This document shows positions 11,401 to 21,884 of a stretch of DNA of 64,000 nt, piece by piece (position 1 is the first letter of the stretch; each line of letters opens with the position of its first letter). The position numbers and the translations under genes were made by a program. The notes under the pieces are model-generated. The model did no database searches. It was given only the letters and a program-made list of their open reading frames with translations, and was not told where the DNA came from. The DNA comes from Puccinellia tenuiflora (lineage: Eukaryota > Streptophyta > Magnoliopsida > Poales > Poaceae): assembly GCA_012064385.1 (NCBI GenBank), contig QRDG01000131.1:2312316-2376315 (forward strand). The letters run 5' to 3'.

Positions 11401-12598
11401 AATCGAAGAACTCTCCCTTGACATGCTTTCAGAGATTGGAGAGTACAACTTCCCATGTCCACTTCTATCTGATGAGACTGGAAGCTCCATTGGGCATCTT
11501 CGCCTTGTGAATTGTGCCTTCCGTCCCACTGTCAGACTTGGTAGGTTGAGAAGCCTGACGACACTGAATCTGTGTGATGTGCGTATTAGTGGGGATGAGT
11601 TGGCGTGCCTTCTTTCCAGCTGTGTTGCTCTGCAGCGTTTGGAGCTCAGGAAATGTTCTGAGATACGTAGACTGAAGCTACCTTTCCTGCTTCAGCAGCT
11701 CAGCTGCCTGGAGGTATCTGAATGCTACCGCTTGCGAATGATAAAAATGGAAGCTCCATCTATTTCCAGTTTTCAGTTTTTTGGTGACAAATTAAAGCTC
11801 TTGCTTGGTGAGTCATTGCAATTGAAAAACCTAGACATTGAGTATTGCCGTGGTATTATCTATTATGCACGTAAAAAGCTTCCATCCAGAGCACCGAATC
11901 TTGAAAGTCTTACCATATATTCTACTCATGAGGTACTTACGCCCCAGTGACTAGCAATATGAATATAGCAGTAGTCGTACCTTGGAATATTAATGTGCCA
12001 TCTTTATGCAGAAGCTCACCACGACAATGACGCCTAGCAAGTTCAATCACCTGAAGTACTTGAGAATTACTCTTATTTGCACCTATGATTATTTATCTCT
12101 GGTTTCTTTTCTCGATGGTGCCCCCTCCTTGGAGACATTCATACTTAAGGTAAGTTACTGTTTATCCTGCAAATATAATATATGGCTATGGTTGAACGAT
12201 TGATCCAATTATTTTCTCATCCTCAGGTATGGATACCTACAGAGTGCGTGGAACCTCAATCTATTTTTGTAGACACCTCACCTTTTCGGCAAATGACAGG
12301 ATACTGCCATGGCAAGCTCAAGTGCGTGGAGATCGCTAGGTTTTACTCGGTAAAGAGCTTGGTTGAGCTGGCATGCCATATTCTCGAGAACGCAACATCA
12401 CTCGAGTGCCTTACATTGGACACCAGTGCAGGCCAGTGTGGTCTCACCAGGTTAGGCAGATGCTGTCCCATGGCCATGAGTAATCGCATGGAAATCCCGA
12501 AAGCGATCTCAGCAATAAGAACATATATCGAGGGAATAGTTCCATCTACAGTTAAGCTGAATGTTGTGAAGCCTTGCAACGAGTGTTATATCAGTTAG
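5427..12598 (+). CDS. F-box/LRR/FBD protein gene, five exons, apparently intact
   Basis: Exons are 5427-5466 (ATG), 6763-6866, 11114-11932, 12012-12149 and 12227-12598 (TAG). All introns are GT-AG with consistent phases, giving 1473 nt (490 residues). The F-box sits near residues 44-85 (GPELPEDIWCHIHSL, then RDAARAACVSRAF), followed by leucine-rich segments (LTTLNLCDV, LQRLELRKC, LSCLEVSECYRLRMI) and an FBD-like tail. Proteins of this family are substrate-recognition subunits of SCF E3 ubiquitin ligases, binding SKP1 through the F-box; the substrate cannot be told from sequence. Intron 2 (6867-11113) is swollen by a LINE piece, a solo LTR and an antisense gene fragment. A GC-rich block in intron 1 (about 5655-5810) could be an alternative promoter. 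The reading frame has no lesions, so the gene may be functional if the long intron splices. Confidence 0.85.
7060..8605 (+). mobile_element. LINE (L1-type) 3' coding fragment inside F-box intron 2, split by a solo LTR
   Basis: Degraded reading frames match the region downstream of reverse transcriptase in plant L1 elements: SWKGALISREGRLVLLKSV-like at about 7083-7145, LGGLGVHNLTKFGRALRLGW and PWVGSALPCD at 7290-7430, and after the nested LTR the frame resumes with SSRSAYMVQFAGAT and LIECPWSRSIWSH up to about 8605. There are multiple stops and frameshifts. A small local duplication (GCTTGTGTTGCTC, CTTATCTCTAGGG) lies at 7034-7115. It is clearly a dead fragment. Confidence 0.75.
7734..8350 (+). 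mobile_element. Solo LTR (617 bp) with 5-bp target duplication
   Basis: The element begins TGTGGCCTG and ends CTCCCAACA, flanked by TGTAC at 7729-7733 and 8351-8355. Removing it and one TGTAC joins the LINE reading frame (SGVYSSRSAY), which confirms the boundaries. A TATA-like CTCTATATAAAGGG lies at about 7962-7975. Downstream of it a degenerate GCATNGGTTGC motif recurs about eight times between 8010 and 8245. There is no internal region, so this is a recombined solo LTR. Superfamily is not certain. Confidence 0.85.
8606..9361. repeat. Direct duplication of about 360 bp (8606-8965 and 8999-9361)
   Basis: The two copies are nearly identical, differ by a few substitutions and small indels, and are separated by about 33 bp. 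Each carries two antisense FabG-like exons. The second copy is contiguous with the upstream exon, so the first looks like the derived duplicate. Confidence 0.85.
8606..9480 (-). pseudogene. Antisense fragment of a plastid-type 3-oxoacyl-[ACP] reductase (FabG-like SDR) gene, last two exons duplicated
   Basis: On the minus strand an exon ending near 9362 reads HANYCAAKSG and GLTKAM, with one-base indels. It is followed by exon 9267-9174 (VNTVAPGWCASHMTTKLGND, ending TIPL) and exon 9074 to about 8999 (KIQEIAGLVEFLAVHRPSSYVT). The last two exons and their flanks occur again at 8871-8778 and 8681 to about 8606 (VNAVAPGWYASDMTAKLGND). The order and split-codon phases match the SDR core of plant FabG, the NADPH-dependent reductase of plastid fatty-acid synthesis, including the YxxxK active-site region. 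The donor at 9362 reads AAT|GCAAGT, a GC rather than GT donor. Frameshifts and the missing N-terminal half make it a dead fragment. Confidence 0.75.
9481..11113. other. Remainder of F-box intron 2
   Basis: The minus strand at 9640-9730 has weak resemblance to earlier FabG-like exons, too decayed to call. Open frames at 9968-10582 are GC-rich and not recognised. From about 10600 to the acceptor at 11113 the sequence is AT-rich, ordinary intron. Confidence 0.4.
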
Positions 12599-14160
12599 TC
12601 TTGTAGTGTCACCCCCAATCTGATTTTTTTGTTTTTTTCTTTTCTTCTAAACAGTGTCTAAACGTTCCAATCTTCATTGCAGTGTTCTTTCGTTTCCAGC
12701 TTATCTTCAGTTAAACTTCAAGACAGACCTTTATTTGTCTGCAATGTGTTTCGGAAGAGCTATTTTGGTTGTCATTTTCCTGTTCCTCGCATAAGTTGCC
12801 GGATCCACGTAGATACTGGCCACTGCTCCACTAAGCTAAACCTGTTGTGAAGTCTTAGGGTCAAAGAAGAAAGAACCAGGCAATAAAATCTCCCATATTC
12901 TCTCTTAAAATTTGCTCATGTTGTCTGCAGGAAATATCAATGACGAGTTCCTCTTAACATTTAAACATTCGGTGACGGATGATATGAATGAGAGCTTAAC
13001 TCGCTCTTTCACGGGAGATGAGGTGAAGGAAGTGAAAGATAGGCGATTTTTTTGTACAGTTAAGGATTTGATACATGTGGAATAAAACCAACATTTTACA
13101 TACAACTTTTAAGAAGTTAAACAATAAGAACATCAAGATATATAACTTCAAGTTCGACGACTATCACAAAGATAGATACATAAGTAAAGAGTTAGGTTAC
13201 AGAAATAACGGAGGCACGCGTAGATGACAACGATTCACCAAAATTCCTTCCCAAGTGTCGAGGTATCGTCGAATCTAGCGGAGACAGGGATGCCATCCGG
13301 CTAGGTAAAGAGGTGGGTAGAGACGCAGGTAATTCTGGTGACGGGACAGGCACGATTTTACCCAGCTTCGGATCTCGTAACAGTGACGAAACCCTACGTG
13401 ATGCTATAATTCACTATAAGGCAACAAGAGCCGATTACAATGAAAGTTAGAGCATGCCCTGAGGCGTCCCTCCGTCCGGCTTATAAAGGCGTCAGGATTA
13501 GGGTTTGCATGAGGAAACCTAACCGACTAAGTTACAAAGTTCTACTCGAATCCGGCTTGGGCCTTGCCTTGGGACCTAAGTCCACTACAATGCAGGCCGC
13601 CTTCTGGCATCTTCCCTTAGCCAGATGGGCCTCCTGCGCTTCATCATACTGGGCCAATCGATAAGCTGGATTGGCTTACAACCACTATGGGCCACCCTGA
13701 TATGCTGCCTTTAGTCACCTCCATGAAGGTACATGTTCGGCATATCCCCAACACCAAGTGAAGTCCGACTTCGTTGGAGATGTAGGGAGCCACAAAGGCA
13801 CTTCAACGCACAAAGTGCTCACCTTATTCTTCTCGGGCCTTGTTGTGTGTCGAAACGCGGACACCGGGGAAACCGGGACGCTCCCCAGTCGATGTTCGGC
13901 AGTGGGGCGTGGGAAGTTCTCGCGTGATCGTCGGACATAGGAGCGATCGAAGACGAGGACACACAATGTTTTCTTACCCACGTTCATGCCATTCGAAGAT
14001 GAAAACCCTACGTCCTGCTTGTCTGATCTTGGATTGATTTTGTGGAGATTGTGTACAAGTGGTGAGGCTCTGCTCTCCCCCGGTCGGCTATCCTTCCCAG
14101 GGTCTATTCTGGTGGTGAAGCTCTTCTCTTACTTTTTCTCCTCCCTCTCTAGGTTGTCAT
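12599..14160. other. F-box gene 3' flank, then LTR-like sequence of the minus-strand Tat element (edges uncertain)
   Basis: After the F-box stop, 12600-12950 looks like 3' UTR and flank. From about 13000 the composition and motifs (for example GATTTTACCCAGCTTCGGAT at 13351-13370) resemble a gypsy LTR. A pyrimidine-rich stretch at about 14125-14155 could be the complement of a polypurine tract, placing the LTR of the minus-strand element to its left. I could not find clean TG/CA ends or a target duplication. Confidence 0.3.
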
Positions 14161-15212
14161 CCCCTTTATTTCTTGGACAAGGACCTCCTTTCATACCGTA
14201 AGGGGTTTCCACAACTGTCCGTCATGCATGCGCGACACCTCATCCTCAGCTGTGTTACCATGCTAGTCAAGTGGCAATCGTTCGGCACAGACGGGACTCG
14301 AAGGGCTTGCCACCTAGCCACCCACGCGTCGCGTCGCTCGCCGACGCCGACCTCCTGGGTCATCCGGTCCCATCCAGTCTTGTCGTGCCAGACCACGCGC
14401 CACGTCCCTGCCGAGTCCCGAGCATAGGCTTGGCAGGTGTCTCTTTGCTCTCCCGGGACGACCTGAAACGCTCAGGACCCCGGGAGGGGTCGCGGGGTGG
14501 TTCTTTGAAGGTCTCACTATTCTCGGATGCGCTTCTCGGTGGTGCCGGTCTCCCCGGGGCTTCATTCATGCTTGTGCTACGAGGTTGGTGTTTGGCCCAC
14601 ACGACCTTCGATCATGACAACCCCGTCTGTTAGGGTGTGGACAGTAGCCTACGGGCGTGGCCCAGCTGTGCGTGCAGCTTTGGTAGTCGGGCTACGCCCT
14701 ATGGGAGCATGGGCCCTCGGAACAAACACTTGAGAAGGCGTGTTGCTGATGATGTGGGTCCGTCTGACCCGACTGCAGATGCTCGAGTGGTGTTGGACCC
14801 GAGGGGGCGAGCCCGCCTAGGCGTTGTCTCGGCTTCCGCATGCCTTAATTGCCACGTCACGGGGATCCCTTAGCAGTTAAGGCGTGTGGGACTAGTGGCG
14901 AGGGTATTTTCCATCCCCCTCTTCATCTTCTTCCTTTCACAAGAGAGCCAGGTTCCTCTCCCTCCCTTGTCGGCGGTTCCTCCATATGGCCCGACCTCCC
15001 AACCCAACCGCATGCAGCGCCTCACCCCTGGCCGAATCGTCCGGGGCGGCGGCAAGCAGGCTGCTATCCGGCTGGGGCAGCGTCAGGGGTCACCGGCGTA
15101 GCTTCAGGGTGGCCGTTTCTTCGTCGAGCGAGGGGCCTCCTCCCCTGACCCGGCGAGGACGCGGGCGCGGTCGAAGCCGTGGCGTGGTGGCGTCCGGGTC
15201 AGTGAGCGTGGC
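14161..15212 (+). other. GC-rich leader of the antisense ORF in the Tat element
   Basis: Several short open frames exist on both strands because of the GC-rich composition. None shows a recognisable domain. The stretch probably is the 3' non-coding region of the minus-strand element and, on the plus strand, the leader of the B3-like ORF. Confidence 0.35.
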
Positions 15213-15674
15213 ATGGGCGCCCAGGGGCATGCCCAGCCGGCGCTGCCTCCGCCCACGCCGCCCCACCGAGGCGCGTACGCCGATCTGCAGGGCTTCGAGT
15301 TTGCCGTCCTGCTGCCCACCGCAACACTTGGGCCCCGTCTCCCTATGCCGGAGAAGCTCTCCCACGCCCTCCGGGGGTGCAGGCCCCGTCACCTCGAGTT
15401 GTTCATGGAGGACAGCTGCGTGTGCTGGGTGGTGGAGGTCATCTTCGATGGTGCTGGCCACATGACCCTCGGGGAAGCATGGCGTTACTTCGCCGAAGCC
15501 CAAGGGGTGCGGCCGGGTAACCTCCTTGTCTTCCAGTTCGTCGATGATGGGGCGTTGGTCGGGAAGATGTTCGACGCCAACCTGTGTAGGAAGACCATCG
15601 ACGCTGACTCCGACGAATCTTACGATGACGGCTCCTCCCTCTTCGGCTTCAGCGACATCGAAGATTCCGACTAG
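15213..15674 (+). CDS. B3-like DNA-binding domain protein, antisense ORF (aORF) of the Tat gypsy element
   Basis: The ORF encodes 153 residues from ATG at 15213. Residues about 26-120 fit a REM-type B3 domain: FEFAVLLPTATLG and LPMPEKLSHAL, a strand ending ELFMEDSCVCWVVEVIF, the GHMTLGEAWRYFAEAQGV helix region, then RPGNLLVFQF and a KMFDANLCRK-like last strand. The C-terminus is acidic (DADSDESYDDGS, DIEDSD). B3 domains are plant-specific DNA-binding folds. The ORF is open and undamaged and runs opposite to the pol of the surrounding element, between pol and the 3' LTR side, which is where Tat elements carry extra antisense ORFs. Function in the element is unknown. It could instead be a captured host B3 gene. 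Confidence 0.6.
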   Translation: MGAQGHAQPALPPPTPPHRGAYADLQGFEFAVLLPTATLGPRLPMPEKLSHALRGCRPRHLELFMEDSCVCWVVEVIFDGAGHMTLGEAWRYFAEAQGVRPGNLLVFQFVDDGALVGKMFDANLCRKTIDADSDESYDDGSSLFGFSDIEDSD

Positions 15675-16203
15675 AGGGCTCCTCCCATCCTTTTAGGCCT
15701 AGACCCTCCTCTAGAGTCTTTCGTTTTCCTTCTGCATCTTGTACATTGGTGCCTTTTGTCCCTGTAATCACGTTTATGCTTTTCGAGGGTGTTTCTTCCT
15801 CGGATAAAAGAAGAAAGGGTTCTCTATTACTTAAAGGAATCGAGTATTTTGAGGTAACTTATCTTTTTGGCGCCATGGTCTTGTTTTTCCATGGCGTTGC
15901 TTCTGACCAAGATAGTGGCTCCTCCTTTGCTTCAGTAGCAAGAAAGGCTCGGCAGTTCTCAGAATTTCGAAAAGAAAGGGCAATATGCAGTCCCCCCCCC
16001 CCCCCCTCCTCCCCATTTTTAAGCATGCGATGAATTTTTAGATCAGAGTATAGCCATGAGAAAAGCTTATGGTTCCCAGATACGGTCCGAACCATCATTA
16101 GACCCCTTGCTTGTGGGTAGATTCTAGGAGATCCAAAATCTGAGGAAAAACAAGGGCAATGTCGGCAAAATCGCGAGACAAGCATAGAAGGACCTATCTT
16201 TAT
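15675..16203 (+). other. 3' flank of the B3-like ORF
   Basis: The sequence contains a C run at about 15991-16007 and no coding frame of interest. It separates the B3-like ORF from the opposing end of integrase. Confidence 0.4.
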
Positions 16204-17165
16204 TCACAACCGCCCGAGGGGGGGTGGAGCCCCCAGGCCACAGCCACGGGGCCATCCCGGACACGCTTGCTCAATGCTTGTGCGATTTCGGCACCTGCGC
16301 GATGGGGCGGCACTCCAGCGATTTACACACAGTGCCATCCCGGACACGCTTGTGGTCTGGATGGTGCGATTCGGCACTTTTCTACATGTGGAGGTCCCGC
16401 TCCTACTGGCGCCTTGTGGGTAGTATTTCTGGAGGTGGTACTTGCGAAGATGCTCGATGTTCCACGAGTTCTTCACAGGCTCCCCCTTCTCCATCTCTAG
16501 GCGGAGGACGCCTGGCCCGAGGACATGTACTACCCGATAAGGGCCTTCCCATGGCGAGGAGAAATTATTGATCCCCTCGGTCTTCTGCTTCTACCCAGTC
16601 TCCTTCCTCCAGATCCCGGGGTGGAACCCGCCTGTTGTGGTAGCGTCGGAGTCCCTGCTGGTATCGTGCAAACCTTATGGCCGTCTGACAACGGACCTCC
16701 TCCAAGAATTTGATGTCATCGATCCTTGCCTCATGCTAGGAGGCCTCATCGTAGCTGAGAGTCCGAGGAGAGCCGTACTTGAGTTCGGTCGAGAGCACCC
16801 CCTATGCGCCGTATACCAGGTTGAAGGGGGTCTCCCCGCTGGCGCGGTTCGGCATGGTGCGTAGCGACCATAATGCAGATGGTACATGCTCGATCCAATT
16901 GTCTCCAACACGCTTCAGCCTGTCGAACATCTTCTTCTTCAGTCCTTGTAGCACTTCCACATTAGCATGCTCTGCTTGCTCATTGCTCCGGGCGTCAGCG
17001 ACAGATGAAAATCATATCTTGGTGCCCAAATGTTGCAGTATGCTCGAATGGATATGCTGGTGAATTGTGAGCCATGGTCGTTGATGATGCGGTTAGGCAC
17101 AACAAAGCAGCACACAATCCCTCTGATGAACTTTAGCGCAACCTGCGCGGTCTGGGCTCTGATGG

Positions 17166-18747
17166 TGATACGTCTCTGACGTATCTATAATTTTTGATGT
17201 TCCATGCTTGATTATATACCATTGCCACATTTTTTATAATTTTTTTTACATCATTTTGGCATAATTCATGGAACTAACCTATTGACCAGATGCCCAGTGC
17301 CAGTTCCTAATTTCTGCTGTCTTTTTATTTCAGAAAAGTTGTTCGGGGAAGTTTCTCGGAATCAGCTGCAAATTTACATGAATTATTTTTACGAAGAAAC
17401 AAAGACTGCGCCCGAAGGAGACCTGTAGGGGCCCCACAGGCCAGACGACCCCCAAGCGCGGTCAACACCTGGGCCGCGCCTGGTTCCCACCTGGCCGCCT
17501 CGGGCGCCTCCCCGAGTTGCCCTTTCGCCTATAAATCGCTTTCGTCTCGGAAACCCTCGATACCCGATCATATTTTCCAGAAAACATCCGAGGCCGCCGC
17601 CGTCGCCAACCCTAGACCAGGAGGGTCCTGAAGCTCTTCCCGGCACCCTGCCAGAGGGGGAGATCATCACTGGAGGCATCTACACCACCATGCCTGCCTC
17701 CGGAGTGATGCGTGAGTAGTCCAACACGGGACTACGGGTCCATGGCAGTAGCTAGATGGTTGTCTCTTCTCCTTGTACTCCATTGTTTAGATCTTGTGAG
17801 CTGCCCTACATGATCAAGGTCATATTATCTATAACTGCTACATGATGTGTTTGCTTGGATCCGATGAATTGTGGAAATCATTACTCTTGTTCATCTATGT
17901 GTTATGTTTTATCTATGATCTTGCATGCTCTCCAATGCTAGTGGATGCTTTGGCCAAGTAATTGTTAGTATTCTTTAGAGAGAGTATATATGCTAGATAG
18001 TGGGTTCATGCCTTCTTGAGCAGAGTGCGATTGACAGAAACGCTCATGCCAAGTTTGTGTTGTTGCCACTAGGGAGAAAACAACGGTGTTTATTTCCTTG
18101 TGTTATTACATTGCTTATATTATGCACAATTCTTATTGCAATGATCTATTGCTTTCAACTTAATACTTCTGAGAGACATTCTGGATAGCGATCTCAGGGG
18201 TAGATTATTAGTCATAGATGCAGTTGGATAACGGTCTATGTATTTTGACGTAATGCCCATATTAGATGAAACGGTGAACTATATTGTTTTATGATAGCAT
18301 TGTTATGTGCCCACAATTTTGTCAATTGCCTTGCTGTAATTTGTTTACCCATCATGCATATCTTCTGGAGAGACACCACTAGTTATCTGTGGACCCCGGT
18401 CCTATTTTCCTACACTGTTTACAACTGTTTTAATAGCTTTCCGTACTCATTTCTCACTGGTCATATTTTACTCTCATCATATAATACACTTGCACATTTA
18501 ATTCTTTGTGTTCAGCAAGCCGGAGAGATTGACAACCTCTCTGTTTTATTGGGGCAAATTAGTTTGTTTGTGATTGTGTGCAGGTCCACGTCAATTGTTG
18601 TAAACGGCGTCGTTGACACCTTGCTAAGCCTTCTCCAAGTCCTACTGGATTCGATAACCTTGGTTTTATAATCAAGGGAAAACTGCTGCTACACTGCATC
18701 ATACCTTCCTCTTGGGGTTCTCAGCGAACGTGTGATCCACGCCATCA
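17166..18747 (+). mobile_element. Solo LTR of a Triticeae-type gypsy family, inserted in the integrase
   Basis: It starts TGATACGTCTCTGACG and ends CACGCCATCA (1582 bp). The sequence ATGG stands on both sides (17162-17165 and 18748-18751). Removing the LTR and one ATGG rejoins the integrase frame on the minus strand (VEVEPIRAQTAQVAL). The LTR layout (GATACGTCT start, ACTAACCTATTGA, GGAGTGATGCGTGAGTAGT, late GAGGGAAAAC-like stretch) is shared with elements A and B, but the sequence is a different family. Confidence 0.85.
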
Positions 18748-19941
18748 ATGGGCTCCACTTCCACCCATTTTGTGAACTTGTCGATGGTGATGAGCAAGTA
18801 CTGATATCCTCCCAATGCCCGGGGAAGCTACCCACGATATCCATCCCTCGGACCGCGAACGGCCACGAGAGGGGGATGACTTGCCGGGCCTGGGCTGGTT
18901 GGTGGATGCCCTTGGCGTGAAGCTGACATGCTTCACATGTTCTTATCAAGTGCTCGGCATCAGCGAGAGCGCACGGCCAATAGAAACCCTGTCGCATTGC
19001 CTTCCTTGCCAATGCAAGCGAGGCAACATGGTGAGAACATAATCCCTTATGAATGTCTGCCAAAAGATTCAAACCTTCCTCCTGGGACATGCAGCGAAGA
19101 AAGACCCCGTTCTCTTAATGGCTATATAGCTCCCCATCGACCAGAGCATACATCCTGGCTTGTCGAGCTATGCGCCTGCGCTTTTGTCGTCGTCGGGGAA
19201 ATTCTCCCCTCGGGGGATGTGCTCCATCTGGAGTCCCTTGAATTGGAGCTCCATCTTGCGGAATGCTTCGACGTAGGACCACATGCACGGACAATCATGC
19301 TCCTTGCACACCTGGTTGATGACGAGCTGGGAATCACCTCTGACAACTAATCGCTGTTTCCCCAGGCCCGCTGCAGCCCGGAGGCCGGTGAGCAGGCCTT
19401 CGTATTCTGTGATGTTGTTAGAGGCCTTTCCCCTTTTGAAGTCTAGCTGCACAATGTACTTGAGTTGTTCCTCGGAGGCGGATTCGATGACCACTCCAGC
19501 TCCGGCGCCTTCATACGAGAATGCTCCATCGAAGTACATAACCCATCGGTCCGGGTCCTCTGCCCCGGGAAGTGTCGACAGGGAGTTTGATTCCTCCACC
19601 AGGGTAGGAGTCCACTCGGTCTAGTCGGCGAGAAAATCCGCCAAGGCCTTGCTCTTGATTACTTTGTCGTTGTTGAAGCGTATATCAAAGTGGGACAACT
19701 CCACGGCCCACTCCGCGACCCGGCTCGGAGCGTGTGTGTTGGAGAGCACACGCTGGAGCGGGTGCGCATCGTGATGGGGTGTGCCTCGAAGTAATGGCTC
19801 AACTTCCTTGCGGCCAAGACGACCCCAAAGAGAATCTTCTGGATTTCGGGATACCATGCCCGGGCATCCCGCAACACGGAGCTGACGTAATACACCGGGA
19901 GCTGCACGACGTAGGGCTTGCTGGGGGAAGCAGTCGCCGCC

Positions 19942-20435
19942 TATCGGGGGATAACCTCCGGGTAGGCCCATGAGGCGGACTACGCTCCAAGAGCAAGGAA
20001 GGCCCGTAAGCCGGCTCTGACTTCTTGGACCTACATGTTGGGCCAACCTCTAAAGCAACCGACTTGGAAGAAGGAGTCCATGTACAAGGAGGAGTACCAG
20101 ACTTGGAAGACAAGGACCTAGAGTAGGACTCCGGCTTCGTGTTAGACTCATAATCACTTGTACGTCCAGGAACCTGACCACCTTTATAAGGGGGTTCCTG
20201 GGTCTCAGATCGATAATCTCTCAAGCCACATAGTTCTCGATACTAGAGTAGCGGAATCGCCACCTTGTAATCGAGTTCTTAATATCAATATCAATCAAGC
20301 AGGAGTAGGTCTTTACTTCCAAAGCGAGGGGCCGAACCTGGATAAATCCTTTGTCCCCGAGTCGATTCTCCTCGTACTATCAAAGTCGCCATGACCCCAC
20401 AAACCCGTCTCCCAGAGGAGACACTTACCGTGACA
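19942..20435 (+). repeat. 5' LTR of the second gypsy element (element D)
   Basis: The LTR starts TATCGGGGGATAACC, where the expected TGTC has become TATC, and ends CCGTGACA (494 bp). A TATA-like TTTATAAG lies at 20183-20190. The left junction cuts the minus-strand reverse-transcriptase frame of the Tat element just before its AATASPSKPYVV segment. A primer-binding site follows at 20449. Confidence 0.7.
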
Positions 20436-20448
20436 ACCCCAGGATAGT

Positions 20449-20467
20449 TGGCGCCCACCGTGGGGCC
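20449..20467 (+). promoter_or_regulatory. Primer-binding site of element D
   Basis: TGGCGCCCACCGTGGGGCC starts 13 nt after the 5' LTR, the usual position and type of a gypsy tRNA primer-binding site. Confidence 0.75.
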
Positions 20468-21712
20468 TATGGCCACGGGTGTGATCTTTCCACGAGGAGT
20501 TCTTCCGAGAGGCATCGTTGTCGCCGCCGGTCGCAGAAAGACCCGGAATGACGAGATCTTCATCGACGACTCCACTTGGGGTCCCAGAGTTCGAGTTCCT
20601 CGAGTATGGATATCGTGTTCCCTTCGGCAAGATCGACGTATTCATCGGGCTAGTCGGCGTTGGAGAAGAAACCGACTACGTCTCAGGAGCCGCCACCATC
20701 GTCCAATTTGACGGCGAGGAATCCGTCGGGAACACAGAGCAAGCCCACTTCGACGCACAGATCCAGGAGGCACAAGCCCAGGAGGCGTACTATGATGCGG
20801 ACTCTGAGTCGATCCTACCCTTGTTCGAGAACCATCTCGGCTACGACACAGAAGGAGAGGAGTTCGAGGAATCCCCAAGACCCACGCGTCTAGTCGCGAT
20901 CTACATGGCGGGCAAAGAAGCAACGGCTGCCAATGGAGGAAACTCATCAGAACCAAGCATAGATCCAACTCTACTCACTGCGGAGGTTACCACGGAGAAC
21001 GCGGTATAACGAGCCAAGGAGCTCGAGACGGCCCGGGCTGCCCTGGAGAGGCAGCTGCAAGCGATAGCCGCAGAAAAACAATAGATACAAGATGAGGCAC
21101 AACAGATCTGGAGGGAAAGGACTCGCCTAGACATAGATAATTGCATACTACAGGATCTTCGTGACGAGTTCACCTCAGTACCACACAGAAGGTACCGGAG
21201 CCCACTTCCAGGAGGAGCGAACACGGTGGACCCCCTAGCGCTCTCCCAGACACCTGGCGTGGCAGGAAAAAGGGTTCCCGTGGCAGGAGTCGGCATCCAA
21301 GGAGTCACCACCGGAGCCGCCGCAGCCGCACCAGGAGGAGCCACCGATGGAGTTGCAGCACCCGGAGCAGGTGCAACCATGCCACCACCACCACCTCCGC
21401 CTGAGAGGTTCCACACCCCAATTGGACACTACCCTAGTCCAATGGACAACGTTTATGCTACCACACGGAGGCTCAGTGCCATACCCATAGACGATTCAAC
21501 ACGTGTGGGCTTAGAGGCGAAACAGGCTATAGAGATGTTTTAAACAACCATCGTACAGTAGACCAAGAATCCTCGTCACACCAGCGCCATCCACTCCACG
21601 CCATACAACAGCCGCTCGCAACCAAGGAGTCGCCATGGGGAGTCCCCACAACCGGCCGGGTCATCGAGCGCAAGACGCCGCGAGCAGGAGAGGCTCCAGG
21701 AAAATAATGGAC

Positions 21713-21884
21713 TAGTGGCGGAGCTTGCGGAAGACTGATGGGGGGGGCAAAATGCATTATATGATCTTTTGGGGGGGGCAAACACACAAAACTTGTCAAA
21801 TTGGGCTCTCCAAAAAAATCCTTCATATATGTGCAAATCATGGGGGGCGGTGGCCCCCCTGACTTGCACTAAGCTCTGCCAGTG
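21713..21884. mobile_element. hAT-type MITE, 172 bp, with 8-bp target duplication
   Basis: TAATGGAC occurs at 21705-21712 and again at 21885-21892. The element between has imperfect terminal inverted repeats (TAGTGGCGGAGCTT at the left, AAGCTCTGCCAGTG at the right). An 8-bp duplication is typical of hAT transposons. It interrupts the gag of element D. There is no coding capacity. Confidence 0.85.

Larger units (their letters stand above)
13000..19941 (-). mobile_element. Ty3/gypsy retrotransposon of the Tat lineage, 5'-truncated, minus strand
   Basis: Firm evidence covers 16204-19941. Read on the minus strand there is the end of reverse transcriptase (LPVYYVSSVLRDARAWYPEI), an archaeal-type RNase H (WVMYFDGAFS, ITEYEGLLTGLRAA, LVVRGDSQLVINQV), then integrase (GLCSHHVASLALARKAMRQG, CEACQLHAKG, then WVEVEPI) and the decayed integrase C-terminus to about 16210. 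The second RNase H and an antisense ORF downstream of pol are the marks of the Tat lineage. A solo LTR splits the integrase at 17166-18747. A second gypsy element entered the reverse transcriptase at 19942, and the 5' part is absent. The left part, from 13000, is assigned by inference only. Confidence 0.7.

Noticed and set aside
14271..15503. Several GC-rich open frames on both strands around the B3-like ORF
   Set aside because: They overlap each other in many frames and have no domain; only the 15213-15674 frame does.
18000..18671. Open frames within the solo LTR
   Set aside because: They lie inside LTR sequence, show no domain, and the equivalent frames in the LTRs of A and B differ.
20036..20040. 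TGTTGGG at 20036 as the start of the element D LTR
   Set aside because: The interrupted reverse-transcriptase frame of the Tat element ends at 19941, and TATC/GACA termini fit better with a start at 19942.
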